A DNA stretch of 12,548 nucleotides, taken from NCBI GenBank assembly GCA_965365445.1, contig CBDUBS010000100.1:1-12548 (forward strand), in the 5' to 3' direction. The translations under genes and the position numbers were made by a program. Under the pieces are notes generated by a model. The model was given only the letters and a program-made list of their open reading frames with translations, did no database searches and had not been told where the DNA came from. Source of the stretch: CBDUBS01 sp965365445. Lineage in GTDB: Bacteria > Bacteroidota > Rhodothermia > Rhodothermales > DASSAV01. Below, one piece after another: positions 1 to 6,161 of the stretch (the first letter of the stretch is position 1; each line of letters starts with the position of its first letter).

Positions 1-551
1 GCTCCCGTACCAGCCGCCGTTTCATACACCCGGCACCCGTCCACTTCCAGGGCCCGGACTGTGGCCTGTACGATATACTCCATCAGCGCCTGGACCGGCA
101 GACCGGCCAGCGCCCGTCGCCCGAGTTCGGAAAACACGGCCTGTCTGCGAATGCGCACTTCCAGCGCGGCTTCGGCGACCTCGCGGCGGAGCCGGTCCGC
201 TGCTTTCCGTTCCGCGAAGGCCAGCCTGACCCGCAACCGGTTCGGTTGAATCGGTACGATTACGTAGTCGTCCACCCCGTCGCGAAACGATTCGAGCAGC
301 CGGGCATCTTCGTGCTCTTCTACGGCCACGAGCGTAGTGAGGGCGGCCTTTTCGCGGCGCAGAGCATCGCAGAGCGGCAGCCCCTCCGATGATGGGCCGG
401 AGAGCACGAGATAGGCAGGTTGCTCCCGGCAGACCGCCTCCAGAGCCGACGACATATCCGAGCATACCGTCACCTCGTGGCCGATGGCCTTCATGGAAGC
501 TTCGAGCGCCGACAACAGATCCGTTCTCGTTCCAAACAATACCGTTCGCAT
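1..551 (-). CDS. Receiver-like (pseudo-receiver) plus GAF-like signalling protein, partial (C-terminus beyond left edge)
   Basis: The start is ATG at 551-549, and 183 codons are read without a stop to the window edge, so the C-terminus is missing. Residues 1-115 follow the fold pattern of a response-regulator receiver: hydrophobic strand RTVLF, a GHEV turn at 24-27, strand YLVLS at 47-51, GVDDY at 92-96 and P100. The functional residues are absent. The acidic pair after strand 1 reads FGT, the phospho-Asp position is Ser51, the switch Thr/Ser position is Glu78, and the conserved Lys before Pro100 is Val99. Residues 112-137 form a charged helix. From about residue 138 (FSELGRRAL, then LMEYIVQATVRALEVDGCRVYE) the sequence looks like the start of a GAF domain. 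A kinase or output domain could follow off the window. No Shine-Dalgarno is visible. It diverges from the ccoN operon, so a regulatory link is possible but unproven. Reading frame and start are well supported; the GAF call is moderate. Confidence 0.82.
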   Translation of the reverse strand, partial: MRTVLFGTRTDLLSALEASMKAIGHEVTVCSDMSSALEAVCREQPAYLVLSGPSSEGLPLCDALRREKAALTTLVAVEEHEDARLLESFRDGVDDYVIVPIQPNRLRVRLAFAERKAADRLRREVAEAALEVRIRRQAVFSELGRRALAGLPVQALMEYIVQATVRALEVDGCRVYETAAGTG

Positions 552-814
552 GAATCAACCGGATGGCCCGTGGGACGCCGCGCTTCGACAACGGGCACGC
601 TGAACGGAGCCTGCCCCGCTCTGAATATAACTCCGGAAGCAGCGCACCCGAGCATAAGGGAAGCCGATTATCTCCATCCGGATTTTCCGGCGAAAGGTGC
701 ATTCAGAGTTTTTGCACCGATTTATGTTTAACTTCAACTTCACGTTTATATCTTGTTACGTTCATATCGGCTGCACCAGTCCCCTGTACTTACGATCAAT
801 TTTACCGACGACCC
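552..814. promoter_or_regulatory. Divergent intergenic region between the regulator gene and ccoN
   Basis: These 263 bases separate two genes that point away from each other, so both promoters should lie here. The right part (about 701-800) is clearly richer in A and T than the flanking genes. It contains TATGTTTA at 723-730, close to the Bacteroidota -7 consensus TAnnTTTG, but no good TTTG sits 19 bases upstream. TTTATATC at 745-752 is an alternative -10-like element. ATCAA at 795-799 is half of an FNR-type site, but the matching left half is not there. I could not identify the minus-strand promoter. Confidence 0.4.
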
Positions 815-825
815 ATGAAAAGTAA
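724..825 (+). other. Possible upstream ORF / leader peptide overlapping the ccoN start
   Basis: A 33-codon frame starts at ATG 724-726 and ends at TAA 823-825, so it covers the ccoN start codon (815-817) in another frame. It encodes MFNFNFTFISC at the N-terminus, aromatic and hydrophobic, and ends in a polar tail. Ribosomes ending here could re-initiate at ccoN. It lies in an AT-rich region and has no visible Shine-Dalgarno. It also overlaps the best -7-like promoter element, so chance is a real alternative. Confidence 0.2.
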
Positions 826-2335
826 GGAACGTGCCGAGTCGGCTGCCCCGTGGGCGGAGGCGGAGTCGGCGTCGCGGATCGAGTTGTTCACCTACGACGA
901 TCAGATTGTGCGGATGTTTGTGCTGGCGACGGTCATCTGGGGCGTCGTCGGCATGACGGTAGGGGCGCTGATCGCCCTCCAGCTTCCGTTCTGGCAGGCC
1001 AATCTCGGGGAGTACCTCACCTTCGGGCGGCTTCGGCCTCTGCACACCAACGCGGTGGTATTTGCCTTCGCGGGCAACGCCATTTTCGCGGCCATCTACT
1101 ACTCCACGCAGCGGCTGTGCAAGGTGCGGATGTACAGCGACCTCATGAGCCGCATCCATTTCTGGGGATGGCAGGGCATCATCGTGGCGGCGGCCGTTTC
1201 GCTGCCGCTCGGCATTACGACCAGTAAGGAATATGCCGAACTGGAGTGGCCGATCGACATCGCCATCGCCCTGGTCTGGATCATCATGTCGGTCAACTTC
1301 TTCTGGACGCTCATCATTCGTCGGGAGAAGCATATGTACGTGGCCCTGTGGTTCTATATCGCCACCATCGTTACGGTTGCGGTGCTCCACGTGGGCAACA
1401 GCCTGGCCGTTCCGGTGAGCCTGTTCAAGAGTTACCCGATTTATGCCGGCGTGCAGGACGCGCTCGTTCAGTGGTGGTACGGGCACAACGCCGTGGCGTT
1501 TTTCCTGACGACACCGTTTCTGGGCCTGATGTACTACTTCCTGCCGAAAGCGGCCGAGCGGCCGGTATTTTCCTACCGGCTTTCCATCGTGCACTTCTGG
1601 AGCCTCGTTTTCATCTACATCTGGGCCGGGCCGCACCACCTCAATTACACCGCCCTGCCCGAGTGGGCGGCCACACTGGGGATGGTGTTCTCGGTGATGT
1701 TATGGATGCCGAGCTGGGGCGGTATGATCAACGGCCTGTTTACCCTGCGCGGCGCGTGGCACAAACTGCGCGACAGCGTCGTGCTGAAGATGTTCGTCGT
1801 GGGGATCACGTTTTACGGCATGTCCACGTTCGAAGGGCCCATGCTGTCCGTGAAAGGGGTGAACGCCCTGAGCCATTATACCGACTGGACCATCGGGCAC
1901 GTGCATTCCGGAGCCCTCGGGTGGAACGGGTTCATGACCTTCGGGATGATTTACTGGCTGGCTCCCAGGCTCTGGCGGACCGAATTGTGGAGCTGGAAGC
2001 TGGCGAATGCCCACTTCTGGATCGGCACCATCGGCATTCTGTTGTACGTACTTTCCATGTACAGCGCCGGGATCACACAGGGCCTGATGTGGCGCGCTTT
2101 CGATGAGAGCGGGCGGCTGATGTACCCCGACTTCATCGAAACGGTCGTCCAGATCGTTCCGATGTACTGGGTGCGCCTCGTAGGGGGCCTGATGTATCTG
2201 ACCGGGGCGATCATGATGAGCGTCAACCTGTACCAGACCATTCGCAGGGCTCCTCAGGACCTGCCGGACCCGGCGTTTGCGATGCCGAAATCGCCGTCGA
2301 CCAGCCGGCACGCTCCGGAATTTCAGGAAGCCTGA
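815..2335 (+). CDS. ccoN: cbb3-type cytochrome c oxidase catalytic subunit I (CcoN)
   Basis: CcoN is the membrane subunit where oxygen is reduced to water at the heme b3/CuB centre and protons are pumped. The 506-residue product has all the expected ligands. His77 (PLHTNAV) and His364 bind low-spin heme b, and His362 (GHVH at 361-364) binds heme b3. His224 (WWYGHNAV), His274 and His275 (GPHHLNYT) bind CuB. Tyr268, six residues before His274, is where the C-family cross-linked tyrosine should be. Glu340 (STFEGP) lies 22 residues before the b3 ligand, the spacing known for the conserved glutamate. The protein is strongly hydrophobic, with about 12 helices and family-typical length. The frame stays open upstream to 563, but I chose the ATG at 815 because MKSKERAESA gives the usual short polar N-terminus. 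It is the first gene of the oxidase operon. Confidence 0.97.
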   Translation: MKSKERAESAAPWAEAESASRIELFTYDDQIVRMFVLATVIWGVVGMTVGALIALQLPFWQANLGEYLTFGRLRPLHTNAVVFAFAGNAIFAAIYYSTQRLCKVRMYSDLMSRIHFWGWQGIIVAAAVSLPLGITTSKEYAELEWPIDIAIALVWIIMSVNFFWTLIIRREKHMYVALWFYIATIVTVAVLHVGNSLAVPVSLFKSYPIYAGVQDALVQWWYGHNAVAFFLTTPFLGLMYYFLPKAAERPVFSYRLSIVHFWSLVFIYIWAGPHHLNYTALPEWAATLGMVFSVMLWMPSWGGMINGLFTLRGAWHKLRDSVVLKMFVVGITFYGMSTFEGPMLSVKGVNALSHYTDWTIGHVHSGALGWNGFMTFGMIYWLAPRLWRTELWSWKLANAHFWIGTIGILLYVLSMYSAGITQGLMWRAFDESGRLMYPDFIETVVQIVPMYWVRLVGGLMYLTGAIMMSVNLYQTIRRAPQDLPDPAFAMPKSPSTSRHAPEFQEA

Positions 2336-2454
2336 CGGCCGGCGGGCTCCGCGTCATGTGGCTTTCGTGACGGGAAGGAGCCTGCTCCCTTTACGGAGAA
2401 ACCCCACCCTTTATACACCTTCGTAACGACCCGAGGCGGGTTACCCGACAGAAG
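2336..2454 (+). promoter_or_regulatory. ccoN-ccoO spacer with several small hairpins
   Basis: The 119-base gap contains three short inverted repeats. One is GTCATG (2353-2358) with CGTGAC (2366-2371), including one G-T pair. The second is GGAGC (2377-2381) with GCTCC (2384-2388). The third is GTAA..CCCG (2423-2433) with CGGGTTAC (2437-2444), which has a three-base bulge and ends ten bases before the ccoO start. None has a following T-run, so they do not look like terminators. Roles in mRNA processing, stability or ccoO translation are possible. No coding frame was seen. Confidence 0.3.
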
Positions 2455-3177
2455 ATGAAACGATTGATCGATTCCGACGGATTCCACCGAAAACTGGAAG
2501 GATGGCCGGTCGTGTTTACCGTAATCACGACACTTGCCATACTGGTCGGCGGACTGGTCGAATTTCTGCCGCTGGCGCTCGTGCAGAGCAATACGCCCCG
2601 TATCAGCACCGTGCTGCCTTTCACTCCGCTCGAACTCGAAGGGCGCGACATATACATCCGGGAGGGATGCAACAATTGTCACTCGCAGATGGTGCGCCCC
2701 TTCCCGAGCGAGATCGAGCGCTACGGGGAGTATTCCAAGCCGGGGGAAACCATTTATGAGCACCCCTTCCTCTGGGGATCGAAGCGCACCGGGCCGGACC
2801 TGGCCCGGGTGGGCGGGAAGTATCCGGATCTGTGGCACGTCCGGCATATGGAGAACCCCCGCTCTACGAGCCCGCGTTCCATCATGCCGAATTACGATTG
2901 GATGCTCCGAAAAAACATCGATTTATCGGATCTTTCCACCAAGCTGGCGCGGTTAAAGCTGATCGGCGTACCGTATTCGGAGGAAGAAGTGACGAACGCA
3001 GAGGGGATTGCCCGCCGGCAGGCTGAAGAAATCGCGGCCAGCGTGGCGGCGCAGGGCGGCCCTCAGGGGCTGGCCGACAAGGAAATCGTCGCGATGGTGG
3101 CCTACCTGCAACGTCTGGGGCAGGACATCAAGGAGGCGGCCCTCACCTCGAACGCACCGGTGGGCGGGCAGCCATGA
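2455..3177 (+). CDS. ccoO: cbb3-type cytochrome c oxidase mono-heme subunit II (CcoO)
   Basis: CcoO is a membrane-anchored cytochrome c that passes electrons towards the CcoN hemes. The 240-residue product has one N-terminal membrane helix (about 18-40) followed by a periplasmic domain. That domain contains a single heme-c site, Cys72-Asn-Asn-Cys75-His76, in the family-typical context EGCNNCHSQMVRPF. Met144 in SIMPNYDW is the likely axial heme ligand. KRTGPDLARVGGKY and WHVRHMENPR are also CcoO signatures. A polar C-terminal helix with ADKEIVAMVAYLQRLG closes the cytochrome fold. Its TGA overlaps the ccoQ start as ATGA, indicating translational coupling. The unusual feature is the 119-base gap from ccoN. 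Confidence 0.96.
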   Translation: MKRLIDSDGFHRKLEGWPVVFTVITTLAILVGGLVEFLPLALVQSNTPRISTVLPFTPLELEGRDIYIREGCNNCHSQMVRPFPSEIERYGEYSKPGETIYEHPFLWGSKRTGPDLARVGGKYPDLWHVRHMENPRSTSPRSIMPNYDWMLRKNIDLSDLSTKLARLKLIGVPYSEEEVTNAEGIARRQAEEIAASVAAQGGPQGLADKEIVAMVAYLQRLGQDIKEAALTSNAPVGGQP

Positions 3178-3368
3178 TGCGAGAAGTAGTGCAGGCCATG
3201 GAGACGGGTTTACTGGGGCAGATCGGGCTGGTCGCTTTCGTAACGGCCTTTCTGCTCATTCTCGCGTACGTCCTTACGATGCCCCGGCGGCGTCGGGAAG
3301 AGGCCAAAAACATCCCCCTCAACGACGAATCAGACCATTTTACCTCCGAAAAGCCAGAGGAATTATGA
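3174..3368 (+). CDS. ccoQ: cbb3-type oxidase small subunit (CcoQ/FixQ)
   Basis: This encodes a 64-residue single-span membrane protein. Residues about 15-36 (IGLVAFVTAFLLILAYVLTM) form the helix, followed by the basic patch PRRRREEAKNIPLND, which resembles the CcoQ tail. In other bacteria CcoQ stabilises the oxidase complex and is not catalytic. Its ATG overlaps the ccoO stop codon and its own TGA overlaps the ccoP start, so it is translated as part of the structural block. There are two adjacent ATG codons at the start; I give the first. Family identity rests on size, topology and position between ccoO and ccoP. Confidence 0.88.
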   Translation: MMREVVQAMETGLLGQIGLVAFVTAFLLILAYVLTMPRRRREEAKNIPLNDESDHFTSEKPEEL

Positions 3369-4000
3369 GCAGCACACCCGACCCCAACAAGATCGACCCC
3401 ATCGATGAGGCCGGCCTGGCGGGCGACGCCCCCGACAACCTGCTTCGCGGGCACCGTTACGACGGAATCCGGGAGTACGATAACCCGATGCCCGGCTGGT
3501 GGGTCTGGCTGTTCTGGATCACCATCGGGTTCGCCGTCGTATACACGCTCGGCGTCCACGTGTTCGATTTCATCGATACCTATCAGGAGGATCTGGCGGA
3601 ACAGATCGAGTCCATGGATGCGCAGAAGGCGAGTTATGCCGCCGCCAACCCCTCGTTCGTAGCCGACGAAGCCACCCTGGCAGCCGTGGTTGACGATGCC
3701 GCCGCCGCCGAGCAGGGGGCGTCCTATTACGCTTCGTACTGCGCCGCGTGCCACGGCGATCAGGGCCAGGGGCTGATCGGTCCGAACCTGACGGACGCCT
3801 ACTGGATCCATGGTGGTTCCAACACCGACCTTTTCGAGATCCTGCGGGTAGGGGTAGCCGATAAGGGAATGCCGGCCTGGGAGTCCGCCCTGTCGGGAGA
3901 GCAGCGGGCCCAGCTCGTTGCATTCATCCGGTCGCTGGAGGGCACGAACCCCCCCGACGCCAAACAACCGGAAGGAGAACCGTATGAACCGGCCGCCTGA
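3365..4000 (+). CDS. ccoP: cbb3-type oxidase subunit III (CcoP), short mono-heme form
   Basis: CcoP normally receives electrons from soluble or membrane cytochrome c through two heme-c domains. Here the 211-residue product has the standard N-terminus HRYDGIREYDNPMPGWW (30-46) and one membrane helix (about 45-67). An acidic, Ala-rich linker follows, then only one heme-c site, Cys126-Ala-Ala-Cys129-His130, with Met169 (KGMP) as likely ligand. GPNLTDAYWIHGG matches the first heme domain of canonical CcoP, so the second domain is what is missing. The protein ends soon after FIRSLEG with an acidic/proline tail, so no frameshift is apparent. The ATG overlaps the ccoQ stop (ATGA). I recall short CcoP in some Bacteroidota but cannot check it here. 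Confidence 0.93.
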   Translation: MSSTPDPNKIDPIDEAGLAGDAPDNLLRGHRYDGIREYDNPMPGWWVWLFWITIGFAVVYTLGVHVFDFIDTYQEDLAEQIESMDAQKASYAAANPSFVADEATLAAVVDDAAAAEQGASYYASYCAACHGDQGQGLIGPNLTDAYWIHGGSNTDLFEILRVGVADKGMPAWESALSGEQRAQLVAFIRSLEGTNPPDAKQPEGEPYEPAA

Positions 4001-4057
4001 CCGAACGGGCATTCTTTCGGATTTTAGCCGTTCAAGATAGAGGCCAATGCTTCCGTC

Positions 4058-5509
4058 ATGCCGAAAGTGCCGTATATGCCTGTAGAGGATTCCGGAGTGC
4101 TGGAGTCGCCCGAGGAAGTCCTCTCTACACTCACGAGAGAAGGAAAGCGCAAGTGGATTTACCCGACGCCCAGCAAGGGCCGGTATTACCAGCGGCGCCT
4201 GATCGTGGGCTGGTTCCTGATCGTACTGTTCATTGCGCTGCCCGTCATTCCGATCAACGGCAAACCGGCTCTGTTGCTGGATTTCATCCACCGGGAGTTT
4301 GCCATTTTTGGCCTGGTATTCTATCCGACGGATACGCTGCTGCTGATGATTTTCCTCATCGGCTCCGTGCTGTCGGTTTTTCTGTTTACGGCGCTGTTCG
4401 GGAGGGTATGGTGTGGGTGGGCCTGCCCGCAGACGGTGTACCTGGAATTCGTTTTTCGGCCTATCGAACGGCTGATAGAAGGTAAGGAGCACGTCCGGCG
4501 GCGGCGCGACTCCGAGCCGATGAGCCTGGATAAAGCCTGGCGAAAAGGGCTCAAGTATACGCTCTACCTGGCTATTTCGCTCGTGCTGGCGCATACGTTC
4601 GTTGCGTATTTCGTGGGGTGGGACGACTTGCTCGTGTGGATGCAGCGTTCGCCGTTCGACCACTGGGGCTTCTTTGTGATGATGGGCATCACGACGGGGC
4701 TGATCCTGTTCAATTTCGGGTACTTCCGCGAACAGATGTGCACGATTACGTGCCCGTACGCGCGGTTCCAGTCGGTGCTGCTCGACCCCGACTCGCTCAT
4801 CGTCAGTTACGACCCCAACCGGGGTGAACCGCGCGGCAAGCTCACCAAGAAGCGCCTGCACGACGCGGAACTCGGGCTCATCGAGCCTCCGGGGGACTGC
4901 ATCGATTGTTATGCATGTGTGCGCACCTGCCCGACGGGTATCGACATTCGGGACGGTCTCCAAATGGAGTGTATAGCCTGCACGCAGTGCATCGACGCGT
5001 GCGACGACATCATGGACCGCATCGGGCGGCCACGGGGGCTGATCCGGTATACTTCCGAAAACGAACTCGACGGCGCCCGAACCCGAAACATTCGGCCCCG
5101 GACGGTGCTGTACTCGTTCATTCTGGTCGCCTTGAGCACGGCCTTCGTCGCCATCCTCGCCAACCGGGGGTCGTACGACGTCAACGTGGGCCGCAGCGTG
5201 GGGCAGCCGTTCATGGAGCTGCCGGACGGGCGTATCGCCAACCGGCTCCGGTTCCGGGTGCGCAACCAGCATAACACGGCCTCTTCGTTCGTTATCGAGG
5301 CCGTACGACCGGCCGGGGCCGAAGTGAAGGTGGTAGGCCAGTCGCCTGTGACGCTCGACGCCCACGAAATGAAGCGCATCGAGGCCTGGATCGTGGTTCC
5401 GGCGGATGTTTTCGACGGGCAGGCGCAGGCGGACGGGCGTTTTACGCTCCGCTTCGAGGACGGATATGAGGAGGACATTGCGTTCCCGTTACTTGGACCA
5501 TCCCGATAG
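4058..5509 (+). CDS. ccoG: cbb3 oxidase accessory polyferredoxin (CcoG/FixG/RdxA family)
   Basis: CcoG is a membrane iron-sulfur protein thought to reduce copper for assembly of the cbb3 oxidase. The 483-residue product has about five membrane helices, the fifth at about 349-367. It also has two Cys-containing elements near membrane segments (C119GWAC123P and C228..C232PY). A two-[4Fe-4S] ferredoxin domain follows, with Cys281, 284, 287, 291 and Cys305, 308, 311, 315, all present. YDPNRGEPRGK is a strong family signature. The last roughly 110 residues form the periplasmic Ig-like FixG C-terminal domain. The gene starts 57 bases after ccoP, with no strong Shine-Dalgarno at its ATG, and ends 10 bases before ccoH. 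Confidence 0.96.
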   Translation: MPKVPYMPVEDSGVLESPEEVLSTLTREGKRKWIYPTPSKGRYYQRRLIVGWFLIVLFIALPVIPINGKPALLLDFIHREFAIFGLVFYPTDTLLLMIFLIGSVLSVFLFTALFGRVWCGWACPQTVYLEFVFRPIERLIEGKEHVRRRRDSEPMSLDKAWRKGLKYTLYLAISLVLAHTFVAYFVGWDDLLVWMQRSPFDHWGFFVMMGITTGLILFNFGYFREQMCTITCPYARFQSVLLDPDSLIVSYDPNRGEPRGKLTKKRLHDAELGLIEPPGDCIDCYACVRTCPTGIDIRDGLQMECIACTQCIDACDDIMDRIGRPRGLIRYTSENELDGARTRNIRPRTVLYSFILVALSTAFVAILANRGSYDVNVGRSVGQPFMELPDGRIANRLRFRVRNQHNTASSFVIEAVRPAGAEVKVVGQSPVTLDAHEMKRIEAWIVVPADVFDGQAQADGRFTLRFEDGYEEDIAFPLLGPSR

Positions 5510-5519
5510 GCCCCCTGTC

Positions 5520-6026
5520 ATGAAGCGACACGAGGAACCCCGACCGCTGGCGCCGCCGCACATTATGTGGCCCCTGTTCGTAGTGGGTTTGCTGCTGATC
5601 GGCATCGGGAGCGCCGTGGCCGTACTGCTGGCGGCCGGTTCCGGCGGGGGGGTCGAAGTGGTGCACGATTACTATCGCAAGGCCGCCTCCTGGGATAGCA
5701 CCGCCCTCCGGAAACAGGCCAGCCTGGCGCTGGGCTGGAAAACCCGCCTGGAGGTGGATGCCGCCGCCGGGGCTGCGCTGCGCTCCATACGAGTATACAT
5801 CGTGGATCGGGACGACCAGCCGGTATCCGGATTGCAGGGCACGGTAGCCCTGAAACGCCCCCAGCAGGCCAATCCGTTCGTGCAACTCCCCATGACGGCC
5901 CAGACCGAAGCGGGGTGGTACACCATACAAGCGCCTCTGACCGGGGCCGGATTGTGGGATTTCGACATCGAAGCGACCCGCGATACGGCTCTTTACCTGG
6001 TTCGTATCCGAAAGGACGTTCCGTAG
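5520..6026 (+). CDS. ccoH: cbb3 oxidase assembly protein CcoH (FixH family)
   Basis: The 168-residue product has one membrane helix (about 16-40) after a short polar N-terminus. Next comes the FixH signature VVHDYYRKAASWDS (47-60), and then a periplasmic beta-rich domain ending in WDFDIEATRDTALYLVRI. Members of this family are needed to build a stable cbb3 complex and co-purify with it in some species. The frame is open further upstream inside ccoG, but I chose the ATG at 5520 because it directly precedes the membrane anchor and lies 10 bases after the ccoG stop. GGCCCCC upstream is not a convincing Shine-Dalgarno. Confidence 0.92.
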   Translation: MKRHEEPRPLAPPHIMWPLFVVGLLLIGIGSAVAVLLAAGSGGGVEVVHDYYRKAASWDSTALRKQASLALGWKTRLEVDAAAGAALRSIRVYIVDRDDQPVSGLQGTVALKRPQQANPFVQLPMTAQTEAGWYTIQAPLTGAGLWDFDIEATRDTALYLVRIRKDVP

Positions 6027-6161
6027 CCGACATCCGGGTGGTTCCGGGGTGTTTGCATCGCGGCGGTGATATAAAACCGGGTATGTACGGGCCGAAAGAA
6101 AGAGCCGGGGTACCCCGGGGAAGGCCCGAAACCGCCGGCGCCGGTATATGAACGAGAAGAA
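6027..6161 (+). promoter_or_regulatory. ccoH-ccoI spacer with two perfect palindromes
   Basis: The 135-base gap has two perfect palindromes: CCGGGGTACCCCGG at 6105-6118 and CCGGCGCCGG at 6135-6144. Upstream are TTTGCA (6052-6057) and TATAAA (6070-6075), but with only 12 bases between them, too close for a standard sigma-70 promoter. The palindromes could be operator-like sites, or folded RNA that tunes ccoI expression. No T-run follows, so this is not an obvious terminator. No convincing gene is present. Confidence 0.3.

Noticed and set aside
22..702. 226-residue open frame on the minus strand
   Set aside because: It covers the regulator gene in another frame and has low-complexity Arg/Gly/Pro-rich sequence. 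The frame starting at 551 shows receiver-like strands and a GAF-like start.
786..799. Possible FNR/Anr box before ccoN
   Set aside because: Only the right half ATCAA is present; the left half reads GTACT instead of TTGAT.
563..814. N-terminal extension of CcoN from the upstream in-frame ATG
   Set aside because: The extra 84 residues are polar, unlike CcoN, and cover the AT-rich promoter-like region. The ATG at 815 gives a normal N-terminus.
746..1639. 297-residue antisense frame within ccoN
   Set aside because: Charged, low-complexity translation opposite a CcoN frame whose metal ligands are all present.
3984..4040. 18-codon frame with a good AAGGAG ribosome site at the end of ccoP
   Set aside because: The ribosome site is part of the ccoP codons for its acidic tail. 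The peptide is very short with no recognisable feature, so chance is likelier, although coupling to ccoG cannot be excluded.
3143..5365. 740-residue open frame antisense to ccoQ, ccoP and ccoG
   Set aside because: Very long, but rich in Arg, His, Pro and Gly with no recognisable domain. It mirrors the codon pattern of the strongly supported genes on the other strand, so it is a GC-rich shadow.
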